Source: an uncultured Christensenella sp.
GTDB taxonomy: Bacteria > Bacillota > Clostridia > Christensenellales > Borkfalkiaceae
Direction: 5' to 3'
Length of the DNA: 64,000 nucleotides
NCBI GenBank assembly: GCA_910578065.1
Contig: CAJTPB010000008.1
Coordinates: 23,271-87,270 of the forward strand
The notes under the pieces: generated by a model
Databases searched by the model: none
What the model saw: only the letters and a program-made list of their open reading frames with translations
What the model was told of the DNA's origin: nothing
In this document: positions 17,728 through 26,598 of the stretch, in pieces
Numbering within the stretch: position 1 is the first letter of the stretch
Layout of the letters: each line of letters opens with the position of its first letter
Made by a program: the position numbers and the translations under genes

Positions 17728-19035
17728 ATGCTTGCGCCGATCATAATAGCGGTTATCGTCAGCGTTGCGATGATCGCGAGCGTTTTATTCTTCCCCAAAC
17801 TGAAAGCGGGAAAAGCGCAATTCAGCACATATTGGATGATCGCGCTGCTCGGCGCGGCGCTTATCGTTGCGTGCTCTTCTGCGGAATGGAAAAAAATCGG
17901 CGAAGCGTTTCTTGCCGACCGCGAAGTAAATCCGCTGAAAATTCTTGTTTTGTTTTTGTCGATGACGGTTTTGTCCGTCTTTCTCGACGAACTCGGCTTT
18001 TTTAAAAAGTTGGCGTATTTGGCACTAAAAAGAAACAAGCGGGGGCAGAAAGGCTTGTTTTTCGGGGTGTACGCGCTCGTTTCCCTTTTAACCGTGTTTA
18101 CTTCGAACGACGTAATCATTCTTTCGTTTACGCCGTTTCTCTGCTATTTTGCGAAAAACGCGAAAATCGATCCCGTTCCCTATCTTGCGGCTGAATTTGT
18201 TGCGGCAAATACTTGGAGCATGGCGTTGATCATCGGCAATCCCACAAATATTTATCTTGCCGCTTCGGCGGGAATCGGATTCGGAACATATTTACAATAC
18301 AGTCTTTTTCCCGCGGTGTTCGGCGGCGCGGCGTCGTTGATTGCATTGTATTTGCTTTTTCGCAAAAAGCTGAATCGGCCCGTTTGCTGCGAGGCGGAAG
18401 AAGTAACGGTAAAAGATAAATTTTTGCTTTGGGCGGGAATCGCGCATTTGATCGTCGCAACCGTTTTGCTTGCAATCGGCTCGTATATCGGGTTGCAGAT
18501 GTGGCTTGCCTCGCTTGCCTGCGCTTGCAGTTTGGTCGTTTTCGTTTTAATCTCTTCCGCCGTACGCAGAAAAAAGCCCAAACAGCTCGGCGCAAGTTTT
18601 TTGCGTTTACCTTATGAAATGATCCCGTTTATGCTTTCTATGTTTACCATCGTCATTGTGCTCGACGACGTAGGCGTAACCCAAGCGATCGGCAGTTTTC
18701 TCGGCTCCGATCTTCCTATTTTGAAGTACGGAACGCTTTCGTTTTTATCGGCGAATCTCATCAATAACATTCCCATGAGCGTGCTGTTTTCTTCCGTAAT
18801 CGAAGCGGGCGGGGCGGCGGGGATCACCGCGGTATTCGCAACGATCATCGGTTCGAACGTCGGCGCGTTTTTAACGCCCGTCGGCGCGCTTGCGGGAATC
18901 ATGTTCAGTTCCATCGTCAACCGAAACGGCGTAAAATTCGGTTTTGCCGATTTTATTAAAACGGGCGCGGTTGTATCCGTTCCTACGCTGTTCGCCTCGT
19001 TGGGCGGGCTGTGGCTTGCGGCGGCAATTTTTTAA
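17728..19035 (+). CDS. ArsB/NhaD-type ion transporter permease
   Basis: A 435-residue membrane protein with about 11-12 helices, starting at ATG 17728 after AAAGGGGGAAAA. The segment TSNDVIILSFTPF and the following NTWSMALIIGNPTNIYLA (about residues 130-180) are the conserved ArsB/ion-transporter superfamily core. A second copy of the pattern appears late (SANLINNIPMSVLFSS, SNVGAFLTPVGALAGI). Family members export arsenite, Na+ or dicarboxylates. No arsR or arsC is nearby, so arsenite should not be assumed. The sequence after the stop codon contains two degraded copies of the gene's own 3' end (see repeat entry). Confidence 0.8.
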   Translation: MLAPIIIAVIVSVAMIASVLFFPKLKAGKAQFSTYWMIALLGAALIVACSSAEWKKIGEAFLADREVNPLKILVLFLSMTVLSVFLDELGFFKKLAYLALKRNKRGQKGLFFGVYALVSLLTVFTSNDVIILSFTPFLCYFAKNAKIDPVPYLAAEFVAANTWSMALIIGNPTNIYLAASAGIGFGTYLQYSLFPAVFGGAASLIALYLLFRKKLNRPVCCEAEEVTVKDKFLLWAGIAHLIVATVLLAIGSYIGLQMWLASLACACSLVVFVLISSAVRRKKPKQLGASFLRLPYEMIPFMLSMFTIVIVLDDVGVTQAIGSFLGSDLPILKYGTLSFLSANLINNIPMSVLFSSVIEAGGAAGITAVFATIIGSNVGAFLTPVGALAGIMFSSIVNRNGVKFGFADFIKTGAVVSVPTLFASLGGLWLAAAIF

Positions 19036-19090
19036 CGTTTTAACGAATTTCCGCGCGCTTGGCGTTGATTTTGCGACGCGCTGTACTTGG

Positions 19091-19290
19091 TTGGGTAATG
19101 CTTGCGTGGTGATTATAATATTCATATCGATTTCCGTGCCTATTCGGCGCGGTTTTTTATATAGATAACTTTTAGCATAGTTTACTTTATTGAAAAATGC
19201 TTGCGTAGTGATTGTTTAATGGTTCAATAAATTGCCGCGCGTACTCGGTGCGCGTTTTTATGCGGATAACTTGCGGCGGTTTTGCGCAAA
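19091..19290 (+). repeat. Degenerate tandem repeats resembling the 3' end of the upstream gene
   Basis: Two units start at about 19091 and 19186 with GCTTGCG at 19100 and 19199. The equivalent GCTTGCG lies inside the upstream gene at 19014, 86 and 185 bases earlier. The second unit matches the gene end base for base over long stretches, including the stop-codon region, AATT and CCGCGCG. A partial third copy (ACTTGCGGCGG) is near 19270. Read by eye, agreement is about 70 percent. Confidence 0.7.
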
Positions 19291-19298
19291 CTGCGCGT

Positions 19299-19868
19299 AT
19301 GGGGAAGGCTGTCGTACAATCGAAAGAAGATAAATTGCGCCGCGCGCTTGCAATTTCGTTTTTGTTCTTTTTCTGCTCGTTCGCGGGCTGGTGCATCGAA
19401 AAAATTTGGTTTCAGCTTGCCTACGGGGTAAACGAAGACAGGGGATTTTTAACGTTGCCGTTATGCCCTATTTACGGAGGGTCGCTTCTTGTGATCCGTT
19501 TGCTGTTCGGGCTTCCCGTAAAACAAGGGGAAGGATACCCGCAAAACGTCGTACGCCTGCTTATATACGGCGCGGGCGCGGCGCTTGTGGCGACGGCGGC
19601 GGAATTGCTTACGGGCTGGATTTTCGATACGGCGTTCGATTTGCGCCTTTGGTCGTACCGCGGGTACCCGCACCAATGGCGGGGGTATATCTGTCTGCCC
19701 ATGAGCGTTGCCTGGGGCGGCATGATCGCCGCGGCGATGGGGCTTATTTGGTCGCCGCTCGAACGGGTTTTAAGCAAACTTCCTACCCGTCCGTTCGCCG
19801 TGCTGAACGCAGGATTATGGATTATGATATCCCTCGATTTCTGCGTGAATTTGTCCGCTCTTTTTTAA
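19299..19868 (+). CDS. CmpB-like (putative ABC transporter) membrane protein
   Basis: The preferred start is ATG 19299 (189 residues); the frame extends upstream through repeat DNA that should not be coding. Five or so hydrophobic helices are visible. The patterns AGWCIEKIWF, FLTLPLCPIYGGSLLVI and TAAELLTGWIFDTAF.LRLWSY are those of the bacterial family Pfam ABC_trans_CmpB (DUF1113-like). Despite the name, its function is unknown; relatives are small membrane proteins of clostridia. The repeats immediately upstream supply its leader. No clear Shine-Dalgarno. Confidence 0.7.
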   Translation: MGKAVVQSKEDKLRRALAISFLFFFCSFAGWCIEKIWFQLAYGVNEDRGFLTLPLCPIYGGSLLVIRLLFGLPVKQGEGYPQNVVRLLIYGAGAALVATAAELLTGWIFDTAFDLRLWSYRGYPHQWRGYICLPMSVAWGGMIAAAMGLIWSPLERVLSKLPTRPFAVLNAGLWIMISLDFCVNLSALF

Positions 19869-19882
19869 TTTTGAAATTTTGC

Positions 19883-19911
19883 TTGATTTTCTTCGCTGTA
19901 TATGGTATAGT
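19883..19911 (+). promoter_or_regulatory. SigA promoter for the structured RNA leader
   Basis: TTGATT (19883-19888), 17 bases, TATAGT (19906-19911). The predicted start is near 19917, exactly at the base of the RNA hairpin. Confidence 0.75.
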
Positions 19912-19915
19912 GATT

Positions 19916-20056
19916 TTGCGCTACAAGTTTATAAAAAAGATCAAATGGGTACAATGGCATCGGTGTATCCTTATTTTCCATTTGATTTGGACTTGTAGCG
20001 CAAACATGAGGGATACCTTATGCGGGCGTTCCCTTGTGGAACGCTCTTATTTTTTT
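19916..20056 (+). ncRNA. Structured RNA or riboswitch-like leader with intrinsic terminator
   Basis: A perfect 13-bp stem, TTGCGCTACAAGT (19916-19928) with ACTTGTAGCGCAA (19991-20003), encloses a second perfect 9-bp stem, ATCAAATGG (19940-19948) with CCATTTGAT (19978-19986). An inner GGTACA/TGTATC helix follows. Downstream, GGGCGTTCC (20024-20032) and GGAACGCTC (20038-20046) form a terminator with a T-run. GTATCC (19965-19970) can also pair with GGATAC (20011-20016), giving an alternative or pseudoknotted fold. Its start coincides with a promoter. It matches no RNA family I know; it may be a free sRNA or regulate the next gene. Confidence 0.6.
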
Positions 20057-20085
20057 ACAAAAAATCAAAAAAGGAGGCAGAGAAA

Positions 20086-21219
20086 ATGGAGCAAAAAAAT
20101 GAAGAGGTCGTTATGCAACTGTATGCGCTTCGCGCAGGGCTTTCAAAGATTTCGGAAGAAGCGGACAAAATTCCCGTTATCGAAGAAAAGGCGGAAAATG
20201 CGTTTACCGCAATTTCGGACGAGGCAACGCGGGGCGCGGAAAAATACGTATTCGGCGATCAGTATGACGACAGCTATCAAAACGAGGCGCCGCATACTGC
20301 GTATGCGTTTGTAAATTGCGTCAGCCCCGCTGAATCGATTTCGTACGTGAGGAGCGGGCGGCGCAAAGAAAGAAGTTCTTTGGTTGCCGTCGCCAAAGAA
20401 GAGGAAAAGCGCAGGGGAAAATGCGGAGATAATACTGCCGCACAAGAAAAGCGCGCTAAGGCGGTATACGCCAAATGGCTGGGTACCGGGCAGGCAAAAA
20501 ATTATTATGAAGAGCAGTGCAGACATTATAAGTGGGAAAACGAGGGCAGTAAAAAAACCGCCGTGGTATGGACGGTGCTTACGATCGTCGCCGCAATCGC
20601 GACCATTGTTTTTTCGTTATTGATATCCGTTAACGTTGCTTTTTCGGCAGGCGCGGGGCTTGCCGGCATTGCAACGTTGGTATTTGCATTTATCATGTTT
20701 TTCTATTGGCGCATTTCCAAATCGGAAAATAACAGGTCTGTTATGTTAAAAAACTACGTGCAATCGATTTCGGGCAAGTATCAGGCGCAGGCGCAAACCG
20801 TTTCTAACGAACTGACAACTTCGTTGAAAGCGGTAAAAAGCACGTACGAAAAATTGTATTCCGCATTGGAAAAAGAATTTTCGGCGTTGCTCGACCCGCG
20901 CGATTGGAAGTACGTCGATCTCGTTATTTTCTATTTCGAAACGGGCAGGGCGGAAAGCATGAAAGAGGCGTTGCAGCTGGTCGAACGCGAAGTGCAAACG
21001 CAGCGCATTGTCGGTGCGATCGAAATGGCTTCCGAACGGGTATGCCGCACGATTGCCACGGCGGCGGCCGCCATCTCCGCACAGCTTAGCGTGATTGCCG
21101 AGCGGTTGGGCGCGGTTATCAAAGGGCAGGAAATGCAGAATGCACTGCTCGCCAAAGCAAGCGCTACCAGCGAAAGTCTTATGAACGACGTGCAGTTTAT
21201 TAAAAGGTATTCCGTTTGA
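20086..21219 (+). CDS. Membrane protein with coiled-coil flanks, unknown
   Basis: The start is ATG 20086 behind AAGGAGG; the product has 377 residues. The N-terminal 160 residues are charged and helical, beginning with EEVVMQLYALRAGLSKISEEADK, followed by a Lys/Glu-rich linker. Two adjacent membrane helices lie at about 160-220 (VLTIVAAIATIVFSLLISV and GLAGIATLVFAFIMFFYW). The rest is a long helical domain (QAQTVSNELTTSLKAVKSTYEKL) suited to coiled coils. I do not recognise the family. Its only visible regulation is the RNA leader with terminator in front of it. Confidence 0.75.
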   Translation: MEQKNEEVVMQLYALRAGLSKISEEADKIPVIEEKAENAFTAISDEATRGAEKYVFGDQYDDSYQNEAPHTAYAFVNCVSPAESISYVRSGRRKERSSLVAVAKEEEKRRGKCGDNTAAQEKRAKAVYAKWLGTGQAKNYYEEQCRHYKWENEGSKKTAVVWTVLTIVAAIATIVFSLLISVNVAFSAGAGLAGIATLVFAFIMFFYWRISKSENNRSVMLKNYVQSISGKYQAQAQTVSNELTTSLKAVKSTYEKLYSALEKEFSALLDPRDWKYVDLVIFYFETGRAESMKEALQLVEREVQTQRIVGAIEMASERVCRTIATAAAAISAQLSVIAERLGAVIKGQEMQNALLAKASATSESLMNDVQFIKRYSV

Positions 21220-21230
21220 TTTTTTATAAG

Positions 21231-21260
21231 GCGCGCTTTCTAATTAGGAAGCGCGCTTTT
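21231..21260 (+). terminator. Terminator after the membrane protein gene
   Basis: GCGCGCTTTC and GGAAGCGCGC pair (one mismatch) and run into TTTT. Confidence 0.85.
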
Positions 21261-21397
21261 GCATAAAAACGGCGTTGAAAGGGGCGGGCATGCGCGGCGT
21301 TTTTCGCAAATAGACGCTTAATTTTTTAATGTTTGCGGAAATATGAAAATAGTTCATAAAAATTACAAATTTTACCTCTTTTTTTCGGGCAAAGGGC

Positions 21398-21426
21398 TTG
21401 AAATTTATTGCTAAATGTTGTAAAAT
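21398..21426 (+). promoter_or_regulatory. Promoter of ppdK
   Basis: TTGAAA (21398-21403), 17 bases, TAAAAT (21421-21426), then AGGAGGA 7-10 bases before ATG 21459. Confidence 0.75.
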
Positions 21427-21458
21427 ATGAAAGTAATAAATTAGGAGGAACATTTTAC

Positions 21459-24104
21459 ATGGCAAAAAAGTACTGTTACCTTTTTACCGAAGGTAACGCG
21501 ACGATGCGTGAAATTCTCGGCGGCAAGGGTGCGAACCTTGCGGAAATGACCAATATCGGTCTTCCCGTGCCTCAGGGCTTTACCATTTCCACGGAGGCTT
21601 GCACGCAGTATTACGAAGACGGCAAACAGATCAATCCGTCCATTCAGGCGGAAATTATGGATTATATCGACAAGATGGAAAAAATCACCGGAAAGAAATT
21701 CGGCGATAAAGAGAATCCTCTTCTTGTTTCCGTTCGTTCGGGCGCGCGCGCTTCCATGCCCGGCATGATGGATACCATCTTGAACCTCGGCTTAAACGAA
21801 ACGGTGGTCGAAACGATCGCGCAGAAATCGGGCAATCCCCGTTGGGCTTACGACTGTTACAGAAGATTCATTCAAATGTTCTCCGACGTCGTTATGGAAG
21901 TAGGCAAGAAATACTTCGAAAAGCTCATCGACGAAATGAAAGAAAAGAAGGGCGTTACGCAGGACGTCGAACTTACCGCGGACGACTTGAAAGAACTTGC
22001 GAATCAGTTTAAAAAAGAATACAAAAAGCAGCTCGGCAAGGAATTCCCTACCGATCCGAAAGAACAGCTGTTCGAAGCGATCAAAGCGGTGTTCCGTTCG
22101 TGGGACAACCCCCGCGCGAACATCTACCGTATGGACCACGATATCCCTTACAGCTGGGGTACCGCGGTAAACGTACAGATGATGGCGTTCGGCAACATGG
22201 GCGACAACTGCGGAACGGGCGTTGCGTTTACGCGTAATCCCGCTACGGGCGAAAAGGGGCTTATGGGCGAATTCCTTACCAACGCGCAGGGCGAAGACGT
22301 TGTTGCGGGCGTGCGCACGCCGATGCCCATTGCTAAGATGGCGGAAGTATTCCCCGAAGTTTATAAGCAATTCCAAGAAGTTTGCAAAACGCTCGAAAAC
22401 CATTACCGCGACATGCAGGATATGGAATTCACCGTAGAAAACGAAAAACTTTACATGCTGCAAACGCGTAACGGAAAGCGCACGGCGGCGGCGGCGATCA
22501 AGATCGCGTGCGATTTGATCGACGAAGGCATGATTACCGAGCAAGAAGCGTTAATGCAGATCGACGCGAAGTCTTTGGACATGCTCCTGCACCCGCAGTT
22601 CGATCCGAAGGCTTTGAAAGAAGCGGATAAGAAGAATGTTGTAGGAAAGGGCATTGCGGCTTCCCCCGGCGCGGCGGCAGGTTCCATCGTGTTCACGGCG
22701 GAAGATGCGGTGATCGAAGGCAAAAAGGGCAAGAAGGTCGTTCTCGTCCGCCTCGAAACTTCCCCCGAAGATATCGAGGGCATGAAGTACGCGCAGGGTA
22801 TTTTAACGGTGCGCGGCGGTCAAACCTCGCATGCGGCGGTCGTTGCGCGCGGTATGGGAACGTGCTGCGTTTCCGGCTGCGGCGACATTAAGATGGATGA
22901 AGAAAACAAGCAGTTCACGCTTGCGGGAAAAGTATATCGCGAAGGCGACGGCATTTCCCTCGACGGTTCTACGGGTAACATTTACGATTGCCTTATTCCC
23001 ACCGTTCCCGCAGATCCCAACAGCGGTTACTTCGGCAGAATTATGGAACTTGCGGATAAATACAAGGCACTCGGCGTGCGCACCAATGCGGATACGCCTA
23101 AGGACGCAAAGCAGGCTGCGGCGTTCGGCGCGCAGGGGATCGGTCTTTGCCGTACCGAGCACATGTTCTTCGGCGAAGGCAGAATCGATAAATTCCGCGA
23201 AATGATCTGTTCCGAAACGGTGGAAGAAAGAGAAGCCGCGCTCGATAAGATCGAGCCGATGCAGCAGGCGGATTTCGAAGGTTTGTTCGAAGCGTTGGGC
23301 GGATATCCCGTAACCATTCGTTTCCTCGATCCTCCTCTGCACGAATTTGTTCCCACGGACGAAGCGGATATCGCGGCGCTTGCAAAATCGCAGAAAAAGA
23401 CGGTTGCGCAGATCAAGCAGATCATTTCCGACTTGCACGAGTTCAACCCCATGATGGGTCACAGAGGCTGCCGTTTAACGGTAACCTATCCCGAAATCGC
23501 GGTAATGCAGACGAAAGCGGTTATCAAAGCGGCGATCGCGGTTCAGAAAAAGCACAAAGATTGGAAAATCGTTCCCGAGATCATGATTCCCCTTACGGGC
23601 GAAGCGAAGGAAATGAAGTTCGTAAAAGATATCGTTGTAAAGACGGCGGACGAAGTGATCGCAAAGGCGAAAGCGGATTTGAAGTACGAAGTCGGTACGA
23701 TGATCGAAATTCCCCGCGCGGCGCTCACGGCGGACGAAATCGCAAAAGAAGCGGAATTCTTCTGCTTCGGTACGAACGATTTAACGCAGATGACGTTCGG
23801 TTTCTCGCGTGACGACGCAGGTAAATTCCTGCCTTCGTACTATGCGAACAAGATTTACGAATCCGATCCGTTCGCGCGTTTAGATACGATCGGCGTAGGC
23901 AAGCTGATGGATACGGCGGTAAAACTCGGAAGAAGCATCCGCCCCGAAATGCACTGCGGTATTTGCGGCGAACACGGCGGCGATCCTTCGTCTATCGAGT
24001 TCTGCCACAAGATCGGGCTTTCGTATGTTTCCTGCTCGCCTTACCGCGTGCCCATCGCACGCCTTTCGGCAGCACAAGCTAACATTAAAAATCCCCGCAA
24101 ATAG
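21459..24104 (+). CDS. ppdK: Pyruvate, phosphate dikinase
   Basis: The start is ATG 21459 (AGGAGGA upstream), giving 881 residues, the usual length. It interconverts pyruvate + ATP + Pi with PEP + AMP + PPi in the cytosol; in clostridia it commonly serves glycolysis with PPi. The N-terminal ATP-grasp domain begins KYCYLFTEGNATMREILGGKGANLAEM. The swivelling phosphohistidine is in GGQTSHAAVVARGMG (His458). The C-terminal PEP-binding barrel ends EMHCGICGEHGGDPSSIEF, with the catalytic Cys, and YVSCSPYRVPIARLSAAQA. All motifs are intact. It is monocistronic with its own promoter and terminator. Confidence 0.97.
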   Translation: MAKKYCYLFTEGNATMREILGGKGANLAEMTNIGLPVPQGFTISTEACTQYYEDGKQINPSIQAEIMDYIDKMEKITGKKFGDKENPLLVSVRSGARASMPGMMDTILNLGLNETVVETIAQKSGNPRWAYDCYRRFIQMFSDVVMEVGKKYFEKLIDEMKEKKGVTQDVELTADDLKELANQFKKEYKKQLGKEFPTDPKEQLFEAIKAVFRSWDNPRANIYRMDHDIPYSWGTAVNVQMMAFGNMGDNCGTGVAFTRNPATGEKGLMGEFLTNAQGEDVVAGVRTPMPIAKMAEVFPEVYKQFQEVCKTLENHYRDMQDMEFTVENEKLYMLQTRNGKRTAAAAIKIACDLIDEGMITEQEALMQIDAKSLDMLLHPQFDPKALKEADKKNVVGKGIAASPGAAAGSIVFTAEDAVIEGKKGKKVVLVRLETSPEDIEGMKYAQGILTVRGGQTSHAAVVARGMGTCCVSGCGDIKMDEENKQFTLAGKVYREGDGISLDGSTGNIYDCLIPTVPADPNSGYFGRIMELADKYKALGVRTNADTPKDAKQAAAFGAQGIGLCRTEHMFFGEGRIDKFREMICSETVEEREAALDKIEPMQQADFEGLFEALGGYPVTIRFLDPPLHEFVPTDEADIAALAKSQKKTVAQIKQIISDLHEFNPMMGHRGCRLTVTYPEIAVMQTKAVIKAAIAVQKKHKDWKIVPEIMIPLTGEAKEMKFVKDIVVKTADEVIAKAKADLKYEVGTMIEIPRAALTADEIAKEAEFFCFGTNDLTQMTFGFSRDDAGKFLPSYYANKIYESDPFARLDTIGVGKLMDTAVKLGRSIRPEMHCGICGEHGGDPSSIEFCHKIGLSYVSCSPYRVPIARLSAAQANIKNPRK

Positions 24105-24115
24105 TTGCGGGTAAG

Positions 24116-24148
24116 AAAAAAGAGGAAGGCTTAGCCTTCCTCTTTTTT
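24116..24148 (+). terminator. Terminator after ppdK
   Basis: AAAAAAGAGGAAGGC (loop TTA) GCCTTCCTCTTTTTT: a 15-bp perfect stem ending in Ts. Confidence 0.9.
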
Positions 24149-24263
24149 TGTTGCGCATTCCATTGTTAGGATATTTTAAATGCAGTTAATTTTTGAATAA
24201 AGATAAGATTTTTGTCATTTTAGTTTGTACGTCTAAATTTTTTAATAATAATATTTTTTGTAA

Positions 24264-24308
24264 AAATTTTCCATTTATATATACAAATGGAAAATTTCGT
24301 GATATAAT
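24264..24308 (+). promoter_or_regulatory. Extended -10 promoter under a 13-bp inverted repeat
   Basis: AAATTTTCCATTT (24264-24276) and AAATGGAAAATTT (24285-24297) are perfect complements around an eight-base centre. They cover the -35 region (TATACA, 24280-24285) just upstream of TGA-TATAAT (24300-24308). Transcription would start at about 24315, the A of the ATG, giving a leaderless mRNA. The palindrome may be an operator. Confidence 0.65.
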
Positions 24309-24314
24309 AAAAAT

Positions 24315-26582
24315 ATGAAACGTTTAAATAAATTGTATTTTATAATCGTAACTTTGGTGATCGGGTTAATTTCCGTTATGCTTTTTGCATGCGCGCCGCA
24401 TTCCGAGGGGGAAGGCGGAACGCAAATTCCGTCGCAAAACGATGATTCGTCGGTGATCGACATGGATAATTTAACATTTATCGTTGAATATTTTGTTGTC
24501 GAGGGCGGATACATAGACGGAACGGCGAAGCAAAGGGTAAAAAACGGAAGCAATGCGGAAAAAGTTATTGCGGTGGCGGCAGAAGGGTATAAGTTTATCG
24601 GCTGGTCAGACGGATGGGCCAATCCCGAAAGAACGGATACGAATATCAAAAAAGCTACGGTAATAGAAGCGAAGTTTCAAAAAGTACTTATTACGTATAC
24701 CGTAAAGTATCTTGCTACGGAGGGGGGATACATAAAAGGAAATACCGTGCAAACGGTAGAAAAGGGCGGAAGCACGCAAGAAGTAGACCCGATCGCCAAC
24801 GAAGGGTATCGTTTTTGCGGCTGGTCTGATATAAAAGATATCAGTTCGCGGCGAATGGACAAAAACGTAACTTCCGATATTACGGTTACCGCCATTTTCG
24901 AAAAGTATACGTATAAAGTGATTTATCACAACACGATGGGCGGCTTCGTTTATTATCGAGATAATCAAAGCGAACAGGTATATTCCGAAACGATCGCCCA
25001 CGGCGAAGACGCGAGTTTTGTTATCGCGATTCCCGTTGACGGATATGTTTTTATGGGCTGGGAAGACGGCGAAACGTCGCCGATACGGCAAGAAAAAAAC
25101 ATATGCGATACGCGTGAAATACGCGCTATTTTCGGGCAGATCGTACAAGTAAGTTATTTGGTAGACGAAAGCTGCTTAGAGGGCGGAAGGATCATCGGCA
25201 AAACGGTTCAAACAAAATATATAAGATACGGCGAAGAAGTAACGTTTGAATCGGTTACGGCGGTTCCCCATGCGGGGTATCGGTTTAACTGCTGGTCTAA
25301 TTTAAAGGTGCAAAGTACGCGGACGGATACGTATAAAGATATAAAGGAAGGCGGAAAAATCGAAAAATTTTATTCGGCGTTTTTCGAACCGATCGAAAAG
25401 ACCTTCCGTTACGATTACGGCGATTTAGCGGGCGCGCCCGTCGTAAACGAAGTAACGTTAAACCGCGATCGCATAAAAGAAACAAAATTTTTTGTGCCGA
25501 GCATGGAAGGGTATCAGTTTTGCGGATGGTATGCCGACCGCGATTATAAAGATATGGTCGTAAACGGACGCGGAAAGTATATGCTCGGTTATCAAGGGTT
25601 GGCGCTTGAAACGGATACGCTGTATGCAAAATGGAGAAAAAACGAAGACGAAATAGAAAACGTGCAAAGGATGCTGTTTGTAATTATCGATACGGCGGAA
25701 CAAGAACTGTTTCAAAAAGTAACGGGCAACCCCGATGTGATCGGATATGTTGCGACTGCCGTTGAACGGAGATTGTATTACAATGTGATTCATGCGTTTA
25801 TAGATTCTATAAACGAACTGTTTACGGGAATCGCAAAGTTTCAGATAGATTGTTACTTTACTACCGAACCCGTAACGGCCGAATCTTTAAATGTTTGTGT
25901 AGACGCGTGCGATATACCGGAAGTTGACGATTTAATACCGTATTACGAAACTTTTTTTACGGTACTGGGCGATCATAATGAAATTGCCGATCTTTGCAGT
26001 ATGGGCGGTAATAAAAACGCCTTTATTTACTTTTACGCGCCGTACGGCAGTACAAATTTGTACGTTAGGAAGTACTTCGGTTGGGATATGTTGGAAACCA
26101 TCTATCATGAATATGCGCACGTCTGTGAATTTTTTTGCGGGATAGAAGGCGACGAAGGCAATTTACATAAAATTATATACGAGTACGTCGTTGGGCAACG
26201 CGTAGATTATATCAAAACAATTCAACTGTTTTTATTAAGAAAAACAGAGTTTAACGGTAAGCCTGCCGGCATTCCTATTGCTTATTTTAAGCACGAACTG
26301 AAATTGGGGGCCGGGTATGCGGTAGAAAACGGAATTTTCGGCGGGGGCACGCTTGAACTGAAATACGCGCAAGGCGCTACGGAAGAAGATATAAGAGTGG
26401 TTAATGCATTGGATATATCGATAATGATGTCTTATGGAACGGAAATAAGCGTAGAGGCGATTCCAAAACCCGGTTATCGCTTTGTGCGCTGGACGGACGG
26501 TGTAACAACCCCTTTGCGGCGCGATAAGGTGATTGTGGGTGTGGGCGCGTTCGCGATATTCGAAAAAATAGAAAATAATTAA
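24315..26582 (+). CDS. Lipoprotein with InlB-type repeats and a zinc metalloprotease-like centre
   Basis: A 755-residue protein. The signal peptide ends at lipobox FAC (Cys26). Four repeats of about 75 residues (about 45-350) have the GWSDG...R.D core typical of the Listeria-Bacteroides (InlB B / flg_new) repeat, and one more repeat copy is at the C-terminus (GYRFVRWTDG). Between them, residues 598-602 are HEYAH, an HExxH zinc site. Candidate third ligands (E in EGDEGNLHKIIYEYV) follow 10-25 residues later, as in gluzincins. It is therefore a likely cell-surface peptidase or a decoy of that fold. No Shine-Dalgarno precedes the ATG. It is co-directional with the LRR/InlB protein 16 bases downstream. 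Confidence 0.7.
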   Translation: MKRLNKLYFIIVTLVIGLISVMLFACAPHSEGEGGTQIPSQNDDSSVIDMDNLTFIVEYFVVEGGYIDGTAKQRVKNGSNAEKVIAVAAEGYKFIGWSDGWANPERTDTNIKKATVIEAKFQKVLITYTVKYLATEGGYIKGNTVQTVEKGGSTQEVDPIANEGYRFCGWSDIKDISSRRMDKNVTSDITVTAIFEKYTYKVIYHNTMGGFVYYRDNQSEQVYSETIAHGEDASFVIAIPVDGYVFMGWEDGETSPIRQEKNICDTREIRAIFGQIVQVSYLVDESCLEGGRIIGKTVQTKYIRYGEEVTFESVTAVPHAGYRFNCWSNLKVQSTRTDTYKDIKEGGKIEKFYSAFFEPIEKTFRYDYGDLAGAPVVNEVTLNRDRIKETKFFVPSMEGYQFCGWYADRDYKDMVVNGRGKYMLGYQGLALETDTLYAKWRKNEDEIENVQRMLFVIIDTAEQELFQKVTGNPDVIGYVATAVERRLYYNVIHAFIDSINELFTGIAKFQIDCYFTTEPVTAESLNVCVDACDIPEVDDLIPYYETFFTVLGDHNEIADLCSMGGNKNAFIYFYAPYGSTNLYVRKYFGWDMLETIYHEYAHVCEFFCGIEGDEGNLHKIIYEYVVGQRVDYIKTIQLFLLRKTEFNGKPAGIPIAYFKHELKLGAGYAVENGIFGGGTLELKYAQGATEEDIRVVNALDISIMMSYGTEISVEAIPKPGYRFVRWTDGVTTPLRRDKVIVGVGAFAIFEKIENN

Positions 26583-26598
26583 AAAAAAGGAGAACTAT

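Noticed and set aside
17728..19035. Arsenic resistance operon
   Set aside because: Only an ArsB-type permease is present; no arsR, arsC or arsA nearby.
19916..20003. 6S RNA
   Set aside because: The closed hairpin is only about 88 nt and the terminator is a separate stem; 6S RNA is about 180 nt with ends paired to each other.
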